A stretch of 64,000 nucleotides of DNA from JADKAV01 sp037046735 (lineage in GTDB: Bacteria > Actinomycetota > Actinomycetes > S36-B12 > UBA10799), in assembly GCA_037046735.1 (NCBI GenBank), contig JBAOHC010000027.1:434001-498000 (forward strand), in the 5' to 3' direction. Numbering within the stretch: the stretch's first letter is position 1; each line of letters starts with the position of its first letter. The translations under genes were made by a program, and so were the position numbers. Below, in pieces: positions 44,315 to 52,909 of this stretch. The notes under the pieces are model-generated. The model searched no databases and had not been told where the DNA came from. It worked only from the letters and a program-made list of their open reading frames with translations.

Positions 44315-46771
44315 TCAGCCCGGAACGATGTTGACGAGTTTGGGTGCCCGGACGATGACGCGGCGAGGCTCGCGGCCCTGCAACAAGGACTCGACCGCCT
44401 GCAGAGCGCTGTCCTGCAGCACGTCGTCTGTGATGTCGGGGTCGACGTCCAGACGCGCCTTCACCTTCCCGGCGATCTGCACCACACAAGTGACTGTCTG
44501 CGCCTTGACGAGTTCCGGATCAATCTGCGGCCAGCCCGCCCGTGCGACACTCGGCGCGTGCCCCAAGCGGTCCCACATGTCCTCGGCTGTGTAAGGCGCG
44601 ACCAAGCTCAGCAGGATCGCTACCGCCTCCGTTGCCTCCCGCACTGCGGGATCAGCCCCGCCAGCACCTGTGTCGATCGCCTTGCGGGTGGCGTTGACCA
44701 TCTCCATGACCTTGGCCACGGCCACGTTGAAGCGGAAGGACTCCACCGCCTGCTGGGCCTCGTGGATCAGCCGGTGGATGACCCGGCGCAGCGCCTCGTC
44801 GCCGTGTGCCGGGTCCACGCCCGGTTCGCTGGTGACGTCGCCGGACAGCCGCCACGCCCTCGTCAGGAACCGCACGCTGGCCGATGGCGAGACATCGGAC
44901 CAGTCGATGTCATCCTCCGGTGGTCCGGCAAAGACCATGGTCAGCCGGACCGCATCCACCCCGTGGCGGCCCAGTTCGTCGGACAGCCGCACGAGGTTGC
45001 CCCGGGACTTGCTCATCGCGGACCCGTCCATGACCACCATGCCTTGATTGAGCAGGCTGGAGAAGGGTTCGGTGAAGTCGACCAGCCCCATGTCGTAAAG
45101 GACTTTGGTGAAGAACCGTGAGTACAACAGGTGCAAGATGGCGTGGGTGACGCCACCGACGTACTGGTCGACCGGCAGCCATTCGCGTGCCAACTCCGGG
45201 TCGAACGGGGCATCGTCGCGTTGCGGATCCAAATACCGCAGGAAGTACCAGGAGGAGTCGACAAAGGTGTCCATCGTGTCCGAGTCGCGGGTGCCCGGGC
45301 CACCGCACCTGGGACACGGCACATTGATCCAATCAGTGGCCGCCCCCAGCGGGGACGTCCCCTTGGGCCGCAGGTCCAGGCCCTGCGGATCGGGGAGCTC
45401 AACGGGCAGTTGGTCCTCCGGGACCGGCACTTCACCGCACGCCGGGCAGTGCACGATCGGGATGGGTGTGCCCCAGTATCGCTGCCTGGAGATCAACCAG
45501 TCCCGCAGCCGGTAGTTCACCGATGCCTGCGCCCGACCTGTCTCGGACAGGATCTCGATGACCTTTGCCACGGCATCAGCGGTGCCCAAACCGTCCAATG
45601 GCCCCGAGTTGATATGTGGACCGTCGTCCCCGGTGGCCGTTCCGGTCTCCACCGGATCCTCGTCAGCGGCCACGACGACCCGGACGGGCAGGCCGAACGT
45701 CCTCGCGAAGTCGAGGTCGCGCTGGTCGTGCGCGGGCACGGCCATGATCGCGCCGGTCCCGTAGTCGGCCAGCACGTAGTCGGAGGCGTAGACCGGCAAC
45801 CGTTCACCATTGACCGGGTTGACCGCGTAGCGATTCAGGAACACACCGGTCTTGGGCCGCTCAGCGTTCATCCGGTCGATCTCGCTGATGGTGCGGACCT
45901 GCCCCAAGTACTGCTCGAACTGCGCTTCCACACCGGTGCCGACGACCAACTCGGCGGCCAGATCAGAGTCCACAGCAACCACGAAGAACGTGGCCCCGTA
46001 CAGGGTGTCGGGCCGGGTTGTGTACACCGTGACGGGCTCTGGGCGGCCTTCAATCTCGAACCGAACCTCGGCTCCGGTGGACCGCCCGATCCAGTTGCGC
46101 TGCATCGCAAGCACCTTGTCCGGCCACTTGCCCTCCAGTTGCTGCATGTCGTCCAGCAAGCGCTCGGCGTAGTCGGTGATCCGGAAGTACCACTGGGTCA
46201 GTTTCTTCTTCGTGACGATCGTGTCGCAGCGCTCACAGCGGCCTGCCACGACCTGCTCATTAGCGAGCACGGTCTGACAGTTGGGGCACCAGTTGACCTG
46301 GCTGGCTTTGCGATAGACCAGACCGCGTTCGAACATCTTCAGGAACAGCCACTGGTTCCAGTGGTAGTACTGCGGGTCGCAGGTGTTGAGCACCCGGTCC
46401 CAGTCGAAGGAGCAGGCGTACCGCCGCATGGACTTCTTCTGCTGTTCGATGTTCTCGTAGGTCCACGTCTTGGGGTTGACGCCACGCTTGATCGCCGCGT
46501 TCTCCGCGGGCAGCCCGAAGGCGTCCCAACCGATGGGATGCATGACGTTGAAGCCCTGCTGCACCCAGTACCGCGCGATCACGTCACCGAGGGCGTAGGC
46601 CTCTGCATGACCCATGTGCAGATCGCCACTGGGGTAGGGGAACATGTCCAGCACGTACTTCTTCGGCCGGGGGTCGTCGGGGTCTCCGGAACGAAACGGC
46701 GCCAGCGCATCCCATACCGGCAGCCATCGGTCCTGGATGGCTTCGACGTCGTACTCGACCGGCTCCGACAT
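44315..46771 (-). CDS. leuS: Leucyl-tRNA synthetase
   Basis: 818 residues, class I synthetase. The HIGH motif is PYPSGDLHMGH near residue 50, and the CPNC...CERC zinc segment follows. The CP1 editing domain (about 220-420) has TTRPDTLYGATF and YGTGAIMAVPAHDQRD. The KMSKS-type motif reads GSAMSKSRGN, with Ala at the first position instead of Lys. The anticodon domain is complete. It starts at ATG 46771 after a GGGAA site and ends 20 bases before the DegV gene. Confidence 0.97.
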   Translation of the reverse strand: MSEPVEYDVEAIQDRWLPVWDALAPFRSGDPDDPRPKKYVLDMFPYPSGDLHMGHAEAYALGDVIARYWVQQGFNVMHPIGWDAFGLPAENAAIKRGVNPKTWTYENIEQQKKSMRRYACSFDWDRVLNTCDPQYYHWNQWLFLKMFERGLVYRKASQVNWCPNCQTVLANEQVVAGRCERCDTIVTKKKLTQWYFRITDYAERLLDDMQQLEGKWPDKVLAMQRNWIGRSTGAEVRFEIEGRPEPVTVYTTRPDTLYGATFFVVAVDSDLAAELVVGTGVEAQFEQYLGQVRTISEIDRMNAERPKTGVFLNRYAVNPVNGERLPVYASDYVLADYGTGAIMAVPAHDQRDLDFARTFGLPVRVVVAADEDPVETGTATGDDGPHINSGPLDGLGTADAVAKVIEILSETGRAQASVNYRLRDWLISRQRYWGTPIPIVHCPACGEVPVPEDQLPVELPDPQGLDLRPKGTSPLGAATDWINVPCPRCGGPGTRDSDTMDTFVDSSWYFLRYLDPQRDDAPFDPELAREWLPVDQYVGGVTHAILHLLYSRFFTKVLYDMGLVDFTEPFSSLLNQGMVVMDGSAMSKSRGNLVRLSDELGRHGVDAVRLTMVFAGPPEDDIDWSDVSPSASVRFLTRAWRLSGDVTSEPGVDPAHGDEALRRVIHRLIHEAQQAVESFRFNVAVAKVMEMVNATRKAIDTGAGGADPAVREATEAVAILLSLVAPYTAEDMWDRLGHAPSVARAGWPQIDPELVKAQTVTCVVQIAGKVKARLDVDPDITDDVLQDSALQAVESLLQGREPRRVIVRAPKLVNIVPG

Positions 46772-46800
46772 GGGGTTCCCTTCACGCGTGGACTATGCCT

Positions 46801-47505
46801 CTAGGGTACCGAGGCGCGTTGCAGGGATTCGCGGACCTTCTCGGCCACGGCGATGTGAGTCTCCCAACCGAAGTGCATGCCGTCAGCGTTGTGGGTACCT
46901 GCTCGCAGGCCCGCGGAAACGACCTCGGTCACGTCGACGATTTCGACGTGGTTTCGCTCACCCCATGCGTGGCAGGCCTGGACAGAATCGGCGAAGAACC
47001 TCTGGCTGGGGTAGAGATCCGCGCGGTGGGGCGGGGGTGTCATCGCGACGATGGGCAGGTGCGGGTGGAAAGTGCGTACCCCCTGGACGATGCGGGTGAG
47101 GTAGTGATCGGTGGCCGCCTGCGGCAATTGACGCCACGGCCCGCCGGTCACGCGGATGATCTTTGGGGAGGCGCTCAGATACAGGCTGCGGGCGCGCCGC
47201 CGGACCGTTCCCGGTCGGATGTAGGACAGCCCCTGCCGCAGGTACGTCGGGATGGCTGCGGGCAGGGCATCCATCCCCCCGACGGCGATGACCAGCGCAT
47301 CCGCTCGCGGTAGGTACTCCCCCCACACCTTGGGATCACGGGTCAGCGACCACCAGACGTCGCGTGTCATCCAGCCGATCTGCGCGACAACGTCGGCGGT
47401 GGCGGGAGCCGCTACGCGGTTGGGCCACAAACGTGGGTCACTGGGCGGATGGGCCGCGTCGGGACCGTGAAAGGTCAGGGAGTCACCAAGGACGAGCAGG
47501 CTCAT
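46801..47505 (-). CDS. SGNH hydrolase, OctT-like (diglucosylglycerate octanoyltransferase family)
   Basis: 234 residues. The block I motif is VLGDSLTFHGP with nucleophile Ser9. Block II/III areas include IAVGGMDALPAAIPTYL, and the catalytic Asp/His are in DGMHFGWETH near the end. DPRLWPNRVA and TRDVWWSLTRDP closely resemble mycobacterial OctT, which acylates diglucosylglycerate in methylglucose lipopolysaccharide synthesis. The locus (near degV, comEA/EC, holA, nadD) also matches. The exact substrate here is inferred. It overlaps the peroxiredoxin stop by four bases. Confidence 0.8.
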   Translation of the reverse strand: MSLLVLGDSLTFHGPDAAHPPSDPRLWPNRVAAPATADVVAQIGWMTRDVWWSLTRDPKVWGEYLPRADALVIAVGGMDALPAAIPTYLRQGLSYIRPGTVRRRARSLYLSASPKIIRVTGGPWRQLPQAATDHYLTRIVQGVRTFHPHLPIVAMTPPPHRADLYPSQRFFADSVQACHAWGERNHVEIVDVTEVVSAGLRAGTHNADGMHFGWETHIAVAEKVRESLQRASVP

Positions 47506-47960
47506 CCGATGTCAGCGAGCGCCTTGAGGTAGTCCTGCGGGTCACGTGCCTCACCCAGCTCCGTGACGACCGACCAGCGCAGGATCCCGTCGCGGTCGAT
47601 GATGAACGTGCCCCGATTGGCCGCCCCCAGGAAGTCCAGAAACACCCCGTACTTGGACGCCGTGTCGCCATGCGGCCAGAAGTCGCTGAGCAGTGGCATC
47701 GACAGATTCTCCGCTGCTGCGAATGCCTGCAGGGTCTGGCGGCTGTCGCAGGAGATGCCGAGTACGGCCGCCTCGTCGGGGCTGAAGTCGAGAGAACGGT
47801 CGCGTAGGGTGCACAACTCGCCGGTGCAGATCCCTGTGAATGCGAAGGGGAAGAAGACGATCACGACATTGCGCCCCCGTAGGGACTCCAGGCTGAGGGT
47901 GCCGCCGCTGGTGCTGGGCAGTTCGAAAGCGGGGGCGGGCTGTCCGATGGTTGGCGTCAT
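47502..47960 (-). CDS. AhpE-like peroxiredoxin
   Basis: 152 residues from ATG 47960. Thioredoxin fold with peroxidatic Cys45 in FTGICTGELC. It also has VVIVFFPFAFTG, SCDSRQTLQAFA, LLSDFWPHGDTASKYGV and GTFIIDRDGILRW. The pattern fits the AhpE subgroup of mycobacteria; a second Cys at 50 is present and could resolve. It detoxifies peroxides in the cytosol. It is first in the run that continues through leuS to comEC. Confidence 0.93.
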   Translation of the reverse strand: MTPTIGQPAPAFELPSTSGGTLSLESLRGRNVVIVFFPFAFTGICTGELCTLRDRSLDFSPDEAAVLGISCDSRQTLQAFAAAENLSMPLLSDFWPHGDTASKYGVFLDFLGAANRGTFIIDRDGILRWSVVTELGEARDPQDYLKALADIG

Positions 47961-48120
47961 GAGCCCCAGGGTAGACGCGGCGCGTCGACCGCCGCATCGT
48001 GCCGGCGCCCCGTGGGTGGACGAGCCTGGCGCGTCACTCCTACGTGATGAAAGGGGGAGGCCCGGGCCACCCTCGCCGCTTGTGATCGCTACGCTCTCGC
48101 TGGCGAGGAAGGCAGACGAT

Positions 48121-49488
48121 GTGAAGAATGCACGGGTGCTCATCGGCGGCTTCGCCGGGCTCGTCGGGTTTCTACTCCCGCAGGTCTTCGCGCCGGAAGG
48201 CCTCGACGCATCCGGTGCGCGGATGCTGGGTATCTTCCTGCTTGCGATCGCTTTGTGGATCAGTGAGGCCGTACCGCTGGTGGCGACTGCGGTGCTGATC
48301 ATCCTGCTGGAGGTCCTCATGGTCTCCTCTGGGGCGATCCTCACCGTGCCTGACGACGCACTGGCACCCACGGCCTTCTACGGGGCGTTGTCGGATCCGG
48401 TCATCATCCTGTTCCTCGGTGGATTCACGATCGCACTGGCGGCCGAGAAGTTCGGTCTGGATTGGAACCTGGCAGCCCTGGCCTTACGGCCCTTGGGAGG
48501 GCATCCCAGGCGCAGCCTGCTGGTGCTGATGGCGATGACTGCGGTGCTGAGCATGTTTGTGTCGAACACCGCGACCGCCGCCACGATGTTCGCGGTGCTC
48601 ACCCCGGTGCTGGCCACGGCGCCGCCCGGCAAGACCCGGACCGGGCTGGCACTCAGCATTCCGATCGCAGCCAACGTCGGCGGTCTGGCAACTCCGGTCG
48701 GCTCGCCGCCGAACGCCATTGCCGTGGCGGCGCTCTCGAATGAGGGCTTCATCGTCACCTTCGCGCAGTGGATGGTGTTCGGACTACCGCTCATGATCGT
48801 GCTGCTGCTGTTCGCATGGCTGCTGTTGGCCGCCTTGTTCATCGACCCGGACGCTCATATCGTCTTCGACGTTCAGCCCAAATTCGACGCCTCGGGAAAG
48901 GCGGTCGCGTTCTATGTGATCGGGGCGGTGACCGTGGCCGGGTGGCTCACTGAGGCATTGCACGGGATCCCCGCTTCGACGGTCGGATTCTTCGCCGTCG
49001 TGGCGCTCCTGGTCGTGGGTTCGATCACCCCTGGTGAACTGGGCAAGTTGCCTTGGGCCGTGCTGTGGCTGGTGGCGGGCGGGATCGCGCTGGGAACTGG
49101 CCTGGCCGCCACAGGAATCGACGCCTGGATCGTCGGCTTGGTCGAGTGGGACGCACTGTCACCAAGCTCACTGATAGCGGTGTTAGCGGTGTTGGCAGTC
49201 GGATTGTCGACGGTTATCTCGAACTCAGCGACGGCAAACCTGCTCGTACCCATCGGCATAGCCCTGGCGATCTCGGTGGACGCGAACCCGATCGTGGTCG
49301 CTGTGACGATCGCGTTGGCCTGTTCCTTGGCGATGGCCATGCCGATCTCGACTCCCCCGAATGCTGTCGCCTACGCCACCGGTGAGGTGACCACCCGGAA
49401 CATGGCTGTGACCGGGGTGATCATCGCGGCCGTCGGGATCCCGTTGTTGGTGCTGATCGTGCCGATGGTTGCCGGGCGGATCGTCTAG
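48121..49488 (+). CDS. DASS (SLC13) family anion:sodium symporter
   Basis: 455 residues with about eleven helices and two inverted halves, each with its signature: VSNTATAATM then TPVGSPPNAIA, and ISNSATANLLVPI then ISTPPNAVAYATG. These SNT and PPN motifs bind sodium and the carboxylate or sulfate substrate. GTG 48121 with GAGGAAGG in front is the chosen start. It likely takes up dicarboxylates. The stop at 49488 touches the IS relic boundary at 49490. Confidence 0.93.
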   Translation: MKNARVLIGGFAGLVGFLLPQVFAPEGLDASGARMLGIFLLAIALWISEAVPLVATAVLIILLEVLMVSSGAILTVPDDALAPTAFYGALSDPVIILFLGGFTIALAAEKFGLDWNLAALALRPLGGHPRRSLLVLMAMTAVLSMFVSNTATAATMFAVLTPVLATAPPGKTRTGLALSIPIAANVGGLATPVGSPPNAIAVAALSNEGFIVTFAQWMVFGLPLMIVLLLFAWLLLAALFIDPDAHIVFDVQPKFDASGKAVAFYVIGAVTVAGWLTEALHGIPASTVGFFAVVALLVVGSITPGELGKLPWAVLWLVAGGIALGTGLAATGIDAWIVGLVEWDALSPSSLIAVLAVLAVGLSTVISNSATANLLVPIGIALAISVDANPIVVAVTIALACSLAMAMPISTPPNAVAYATGEVTTRNMAVTGVIIAAVGIPLLVLIVPMVAGRIV

Positions 49489-49489
49489 C

Positions 49490-49911
49490 TAGTTCCCCGT
49501 CAGGTTGTGAACGCGCTGCGCGGGGGTGAGGCGGTCGAGGGCTTTCGCCGCCGCTCTCGGCGAGGGCGTCAAACACCGCCGTAGCAGGAACCGTTGTCGG
49601 TCATGGCTGGCTTCACGTCGATGCCGGCGTGGGCGAAGAATCCCCGTGCCCGATGCCAGAACCCGGCGGCTTCTTTGCGTTCGTCGCCCAACGGCTCGGA
49701 GTGCGCCAGATCTCCCGGCGCGTCGGCTTCCTAGCGGCGCACACTCCAACCCTCATCCACGATCAAACGAGCCAGTAGTTCGCGGCTAACAGCAGTCAAC
49801 GGGCGTTGGCGTGAACCATGAGGACCTCCAGTACGACGTTGGTGTGGCAACCCCCTTCGATTCCGGAGGTCCTCGCCCTGTGTCATCGGTTCACAACGTC
49901 CAGAGGAACTA
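49490..49911 (-). mobile_element. Decayed IS481-family insertion sequence with terminal inverted repeats
   Basis: A 422-base relic. The 23-base ends are related inverted repeats: TAGTTCC, seven variable bases, GTTGTGAAC at 49490-49512, and the same pattern reversed at 49889-49911. Inside, on the minus strand, are pieces of an IS481 transposase in order: an N-terminus starting at ATG 49819 (MVHANA, then after a missing base LTAVSRELLARLIVDEGW), a stop codon, a DDE-core piece (LGDERKEAAGFWHRARGFF, AMTDNGSCY) and the C-terminus (TPAQRVHNLTGN). A full element is usually over 1 kb, so most of the catalytic core is gone. The rest of the gap up to 50023 shows nothing else. Confidence 0.85.
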
Positions 49912-50023
49912 CAACTGGACGATGCCCAGCCGGCGGCATGTCTGCGTGTCGGCGTTAGATCCGTCTATCCACAGTTCTTGTTCGGCGGACCGTTTTGTCG
50001 TACCTCTGTTCTATGGTTGGGGT

Positions 50024-51130
50024 ATGGATCAATTGATGCTTGCGGCGTGGGAGGCGATGCTGCCCGACGGTGACCCGCTCGAGGTGGCCAAGGCCGCGGA
50101 GGCGATGATCGGGTTCTTCCACGCCCGGCAACTGGTGGCGTTCCATCAGGTGTACCAGGACTCCGAGGCTGGTGCCGACCCCGACGGGGTGGTCGTGGAC
50201 CCGTGCCCGCCGGAGATCGCCTGCGCGATGCTCTGGAGCCCCGGTGTCGCCTCGGCGATGGTCGACGTGGCGGTGGATGTGGTCACCGACCTGCCCGCTG
50301 TCCTGGCCGCGCTGGCTGAGGGCCGGATCGATCTGGCGAAGGTCCGGGAGATCATCCGCGCCACCAGCGGGCTTTCGCTGTCCGACCGGCAGGAGGTGGC
50401 CGACCGGGCCATCACCTACGCCGCCGCCCACACGAAGTCGCAGCTGCGTCCGTGGCTGACCCGCCAGGTCGACCGGATCGACCCCGACGCCGCCGAACGC
50501 CGCCGGAAGCGGGCCCGTAAACAGCGCGGGGTGTGGCTGAGCCCGGAACCGGACGGGATGGCCACCCTGTCCGCCTACCTCACCGCCGAAGAAGCCAGCG
50601 CCTGCATGGAGTCGGTGCGGGCCGGCTGCCGCTCCCAGGATGGGTCGCGGGACGTCAATCAGGCCGACACGTTCGTGGAGTTGTTGACGGGGATCAGCCC
50701 GGCCCAGCAGGTCCCGGTGACCGTGATCATGACCGATCAGGGTGCCGAGATCGAAGGGTACGGCCCGATCAGCGACGGTCACGCCGCCGATCTGCTGGAC
50801 CGGCTGCACACACCCTCGGTGACCGTCCTGACCCGCCCACCCATGGGCATCCGCTACGCCCCGAGCCTCGCCATGCGGCGCTATGTGCAGGTGAGGGATC
50901 GGCACTGCCGGTTCCCCGGCTGCCAGCGCCCCGCCCGAGCATGCGACCTCGACCACCTCGTCCCCTGGCCGGCCGGGCCCACCGACGAGGCCAACCTCGC
51001 GTGTCTGTGCCGGCACCATCACCGGCTCAAAACCCACACCGCATGGACAGTGCGCAGACTCCCCGGAAACATCCTGGAATGGACCAGCCCCACCGGACGG
51101 GTCTACCTCAGCACCCTCGAAGACCCCTGA
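50024..51130 (+). CDS. DUF222 domain protein with C-terminal HNH endonuclease motif
   Basis: 368 residues from ATG 50024. The helical DUF222 domain (about 10-250) has LAALAEGRIDLAKVREI and AHTKSQLRPWLTRQV. The HNH domain at about 285-340 has CRFPGCQRPARACDLDHLVPW and LCRHHHRLK with all metal-binding residues. This is the 13E12-type family abundant in actinobacterial genomes, often in many copies and linked to mobile DNA. Its target is unknown. It stands between the IS481 relic and a tRNA gene. The frame is open upstream into the IS end, but the DUF222 part starts here. Confidence 0.9.
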   Translation: MDQLMLAAWEAMLPDGDPLEVAKAAEAMIGFFHARQLVAFHQVYQDSEAGADPDGVVVDPCPPEIACAMLWSPGVASAMVDVAVDVVTDLPAVLAALAEGRIDLAKVREIIRATSGLSLSDRQEVADRAITYAAAHTKSQLRPWLTRQVDRIDPDAAERRRKRARKQRGVWLSPEPDGMATLSAYLTAEEASACMESVRAGCRSQDGSRDVNQADTFVELLTGISPAQQVPVTVIMTDQGAEIEGYGPISDGHAADLLDRLHTPSVTVLTRPPMGIRYAPSLAMRRYVQVRDRHCRFPGCQRPARACDLDHLVPWPAGPTDEANLACLCRHHHRLKTHTAWTVRRLPGNILEWTSPTGRVYLSTLEDP

Positions 51131-51137
51131 CCGAACG

Positions 51138-51160
51138 TGCCCCGGGAACATCCCGGGACA
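51138..51160 (+). terminator. Possible terminator hairpin after the HNH gene
   Basis: TGCCCCGGGA and TCCCGGGACA pair over ten positions with one mismatch around an ACA loop, eight bases after the stop codon. No T tract follows, so termination is only a guess. Confidence 0.4.
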
Positions 51161-51299
51161 GCGCCACCGTCGACTAACCATCGCGCGGCAGAGCCCAACG
51201 TCCGAAGAGGATCATGGGCAGGGAGCAACACGATGCCGCATCGTGGTACTCTGCGCGAAAACCCCCGCTCAGAAGTGCCTCTGATCAGGGGTTTCGCCT

Positions 51300-51375
51300 T
51301 GGTGGAGCTATGGGGACTCGAACCCCAGACCCCTTGCCTGCCAGGCAAGTGCTCTACCAGCTGAGCTATAGCCCC
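51300..51375 (-). tRNA. tRNA-Ala (anticodon GGC)
   Basis: A full cloverleaf on the minus strand: acceptor GGGGCTA/TAGCTCC with one G-U pair, D arm with AGCTCAGCTGGTAGAGC, anticodon arm CTTGC-CTGGCAG-GCAAG giving GGC (decodes GCC), and T arm TGGGG-TTCGAGT-CCCCA. Discriminator A is followed by an encoded CCA. Length 76. Confidence 0.97.
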
Positions 51376-51474
51376 AAGACACCGATAACTGTACCTGACG
51401 GGAAATCCGTCGTCACACGGTGGTGACAGCGGGACCCTTTCACGGCACGATGAGAACACCGATCTAGGAGGGCC

Positions 51475-51903
51475 ATGAAGATCTCGAGCATCTTGAGTAA
51501 CAAAGGCAGTTTCGTCGCGACCGTCTCCCCAGATGCCAGCGTCTCGCAACTGCTAGCGCTGCTCGCGGAGCACAAGATCGGTGCCGTGGTGGTGGCCGAC
51601 GCCGACGGGTCCGTCGGGGGCATCGTGTCGGAGCGCGACGTGGCCCGGGCGGCGCACACCCACGGCGCGGGAGCACTCGAGCAGCCGGTCAGCGCGATCA
51701 TGACTGAACTAGTGGTCACCTGCGCACCAGGTGCCAGTACCGAAGAACTGATGAGCCTCATGACCGAGCGTCGGGTCCGGCACATCCCCGTCATCGAGGA
51801 TGACGAGATGGTGGGGATCGTCAGCATCGGAGACGTCGTGAAGGCCAGGCTGGCCGAGTTGGAGACCGAGCGCGACGCGCTGCAGGCCTACATCAGCTCC
51901 TGA
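51475..51903 (+). CDS. CBS-domain pair protein
   Basis: 142 residues, two CBS domains and nothing else. The first (about 8-65) has KIGAVVVADADGSVGGIVSERDVARA and the second (about 72-130) has RRVRHIPVIEDDEMVGIVSIGDVVK. A short charged helix closes the protein. Such stand-alone pairs bind adenine nucleotides and act as energy or redox sensors on partner proteins, which cannot be told here. A perfect AGGAGG lies before ATG 51475. It is convergent with the phosphatase; a six-pair hairpin (51900-51915) covers both stops. Confidence 0.92.
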   Translation: MKISSILSNKGSFVATVSPDASVSQLLALLAEHKIGAVVVADADGSVGGIVSERDVARAAHTHGAGALEQPVSAIMTELVVTCAPGASTEELMSLMTERRVRHIPVIEDDEMVGIVSIGDVVKARLAELETERDALQAYISS

Positions 51904-51911
51904 GGCGGACC

Positions 51912-52556
51912 TCAGTCGTCGCTCTCGGGCGGTTCCGGTAATGACCGGGCGTTGTACTCCAGGACAGTCCATGGCGTGTCGGACGCGCCGGTCTCCAGGA
52001 ACACGCTCCAGGCGGCATTGCGCATCACGCTGAGGAACCGCACCTGCTCAAAGGGCCGGTTGAGCAGCGGAGCCATCACCGCCCGGCAGGCACCACCGTG
52101 ACTGACGACGACAGCGGTGCGGCCGGGGTCGGTCTTGGCCAGAACGTCAGCGATCGCTGCCATGATCCGCTCACCGACGACATGCCGGTCCTCGCCGGTC
52201 CCACCCGGTCGGATGAATTCCCCCTGCAGCCAGGCGCGGTATGAGTCGGGGTCGGTTTGCAGCAAATCAACTCGCCGCATCCCCTCCCAGGCGCCGCCGT
52301 CGGTCTCGCGCAGACGAGGATCGGTAGCGACCTCCAGCCCACACCGGGCGGCCAGCGCGGATGCGGTGTCGTAAGCACGCGAGAGATCGCTGCTGACAAT
52401 CACCTGCGGTGACAGATCGGCCAACAGCCGCGCCGCCCCGGCTGCCTGCCGGACCCCGAGCTCGTCGAGGGGCACGTCGGTCTGGCCCTGGAACCGGTGT
52501 TCCAGGTTCCACTCGGTCTGCCCATGCCGCCAGAGCACCAACCGCCGCTCACTCAT
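51912..52556 (-). CDS. Histidine phosphatase family protein (GpgP-like)
   Basis: 214 residues from ATG 52556. The phosphohistidine motif is LWRHGQTEWN (His near residue 11). It also has SSDLSRAYDTA, LRETDGGAWEG, and the second catalytic His in VVSHGGACRAV. In mycobacteria the phosphatase at this place, next to rsfS and nadD, is GpgP (glucosyl-3-phosphoglycerate phosphatase); in others it is labelled phosphoglycerate mutase. The substrate here is inferred from position only. It overlaps the rsfS stop by eight bases. Confidence 0.87.
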   Translation of the reverse strand: MSERRLVLWRHGQTEWNLEHRFQGQTDVPLDELGVRQAAGAARLLADLSPQVIVSSDLSRAYDTASALAARCGLEVATDPRLRETDGGAWEGMRRVDLLQTDPDSYRAWLQGEFIRPGGTGEDRHVVGERIMAAIADVLAKTDPGRTAVVVSHGGACRAVMAPLLNRPFEQVRFLSVMRNAAWSVFLETGASDTPWTVLEYNARSLPEPPESDD

Positions 52557-52908
52557 GGGGCACCTCGATCCGGGGGCAGTCCTTCCACAACCGCTCCAAG
52601 TCGTAGAACGCGCGCTCCTCCAGATGCTGCACGTGCGCCACGAAGTCGCCGAAGTCCAGCAACACCCACCGGCCTCGGCCCTTGCCCTCGCGCCGGATGG
52701 GCCGGCCCGTCGTCGCGTCCTCGATGGCATCGACGATCGCGTCCACCTGCCGCTCGTTCGTACCGCTGCAGATGAGGAAAGCATCGGTGAGCGCCAAATG
52801 CTCGCTGACGTCGAGCGCTACGACGTCCTGCGCCAACTTGTCGAGCGCGGCCTGCGCCGCGACCCACACCCGCTCCTGCGTATCCGGATCCAACCCCATT
52901 ACCTCCAT
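52549..52908 (-). CDS. rsfS: Ribosomal silencing factor RsfS
   Basis: Binds ribosomal protein L14 and blocks subunit joining when nutrients are short. 119 residues from ATG 52908 (ATG 52899 is an alternative). Family marks: LAQDVVALDVSEHLALTDAFL, CSGTNERQVDAIVDAI and GRWVLLDFGDFVAHVQHLEERAFY, ending in LERLWKD. It follows the LytR-like gene with one base between, as in other actinobacteria. Confidence 0.95.
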   Translation of the reverse strand: MEVMGLDPDTQERVWVAAQAALDKLAQDVVALDVSEHLALTDAFLICSGTNERQVDAIVDAIEDATTGRPIRREGKGRGRWVLLDFGDFVAHVQHLEERAFYDLERLWKDCPRIEVPHE

Positions 52909-52909
52909 G

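Noticed and set aside
45131..46804. A 557-codon plus-strand frame opposite leuS
   Set aside because: LeuS is complete; the antisense frame is explained by codon bias.
49811..50023. An extended N-terminus for the DUF222/HNH protein starting at GTG 49811
   Set aside because: The extra codons read through the IS481 terminal repeat and are not DUF222-like; ATG 50024 fits the family.
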